A stretch of 5,747 nt of DNA, taken from NCBI GenBank assembly GCA_019347595.1, contig JAHWLA010000181.1, positions 1-5,747 on the forward strand. The letters are read 5' to 3'. Origin of the DNA: Actinomycetota bacterium. Lineage in GTDB: Bacteria; Actinomycetota; Acidimicrobiia; Acidimicrobiales; JAHWLA01. This document shows, in pieces, positions 5,416 through 5,747 of this stretch (the first letter of the stretch is position 1; the number at the start of each line of letters is the position of its first letter). Made by a program: the position numbers and the translations under genes. Below the pieces are notes generated by a model, which saw only the letters and a program-made list of their open reading frames with translations, searched no databases and had not been told where the DNA came from.

Positions 5416-5747
5416 GTCGCTCTCCCTCTGTGCAACGGCCAGTCGGGCCGCAGGTCCTCAGCCAACCAGGCGGCGGCGGCCACCGCCGCGAACACGGCGT
5501 CGGAGCCGTTGACCGCGGGACCGGCGCCGCTCTCGATCTCCACGTCGACCTCGGGCATGTCCCGCGCCCGCAGGATGCCGAACGAGCGGATCGTGAGGTC
5601 GTGGGGCTCGCCCGCCTCGTCGACGGCGATGCCCTCGCTGCGCACCCAACCGAGCGCCATGTGGGCGGCGCCGATGCAGTAGGAGCGCAACACCACCTCG
5701 TCCACCGGGTCGCCGCACGCCACGCGGACGCGGACCTTGTCGGCGCT
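5412..5747 (-). CDS. Probable xanthine dehydrogenase-family Mo-binding subunit, C-terminal part (5' end outside window)
   Basis: 111 codons are visible and the frame is open through the right edge, so the gene starts outside. The stretch RSYCIGAAHMALGWVRSEGI, then a short acidic turn, then DLTIRSFGILRARDMPEVDV and EI, has the layout of the end of xanthine dehydrogenase/aldehyde oxidase large subunits, where a 'QIEGGVVQGLGWALSEEL' helix is followed by 'YRIPTALDMPEIEV'. The ending NGSDAVFAAVAAAAWLAE resembles the final 'AIANAVYDA' helix. These molybdopterin enzymes hydroxylate purines, aldehydes or N-heterocycles. The usual GAKGVGE motif is not evident: the corresponding region is GPAVNGSD. A short separate ORF starting at GTG 5723 is formally possible but would cut into the homologous region. 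It is first of a coupled operon with ridA (ATGA overlap). The assignment is by eye from a fragment; the substrate cannot be predicted. Confidence 0.62.
   Translation of the reverse strand, partial: SADKVRVRVACGDPVDEVVLRSYCIGAAHMALGWVRSEGIAVDEAGEPHDLTIRSFGILRARDMPEVDVEIESGAGPAVNGSDAVFAAVAAAAWLAEDLRPDWPLHRGRAT

Overview
The window is GC-rich with dense coding on both strands. It carries an actinobacterial-type GlnR-like regulator, a glutamine synthetase resembling mycobacterial GlnA2 and a GlnII-type glutamine synthetase, so the source is most likely an Actinobacteriota member. An Acidimicrobiia-like lineage is possible, but that is an impression and not a demonstrated placement. I see no mobile element, CRISPR array, tRNA or rRNA.

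Layout. (1) Positions 1-1538, minus strand: mscL (mechanosensitive channel) followed 19 nt later by nadE (glutamine-dependent NAD+ synthetase), which runs off the left edge. (2) Positions 1564-1593: a perfect 12-bp-stem hairpin between glnII and mscL. (3) Positions 1622-2629, minus strand: glnII, a eukaryotic-type (GSII) glutamine synthetase. (4) Positions 2630-2782: a divergent control region with several GTGAAC/GTTCAC-like elements, including four GT-starting hexamers spaced exactly 11 bp apart. (5) Positions 2783-4803, plus strand: a GSI-type glutamine synthetase (GlnA2-like) whose stop overlaps the start of an orphan OmpR/GlnR-type regulator in a TGATG junction. (6) Positions 4804-4895: a convergent interval with a 52-bp near-perfect palindrome and a second GC hairpin. 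(7) Positions 4896-5747, minus strand: a tight operon of the C-terminal part of a probable xanthine dehydrogenase-family molybdenum subunit, then ridA (ATGA overlap), then a 52-aa single-span membrane protein (7-nt gap).

How the genes fit together. The centre looks like a self-contained nitrogen-assimilation module: two unrelated classes of glutamine synthetase share one control region, and the regulator that probably reads that region is translationally coupled to one of them. NadE on the left uses glutamine as nitrogen donor. The right-hand operon pairs a probable Mo-hydroxylase with an imine/enamine deaminase, which would suit catabolism of a nitrogenous substrate. The families involved are known. 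What deserves a second look is the arrangement, a GlnR whose receiver lacks the usual aspartate, a Ser-to-Ala change at the putative ammonium site of the GSI enzyme, and the phased operator-like repeats. I do not claim a wholly new system.
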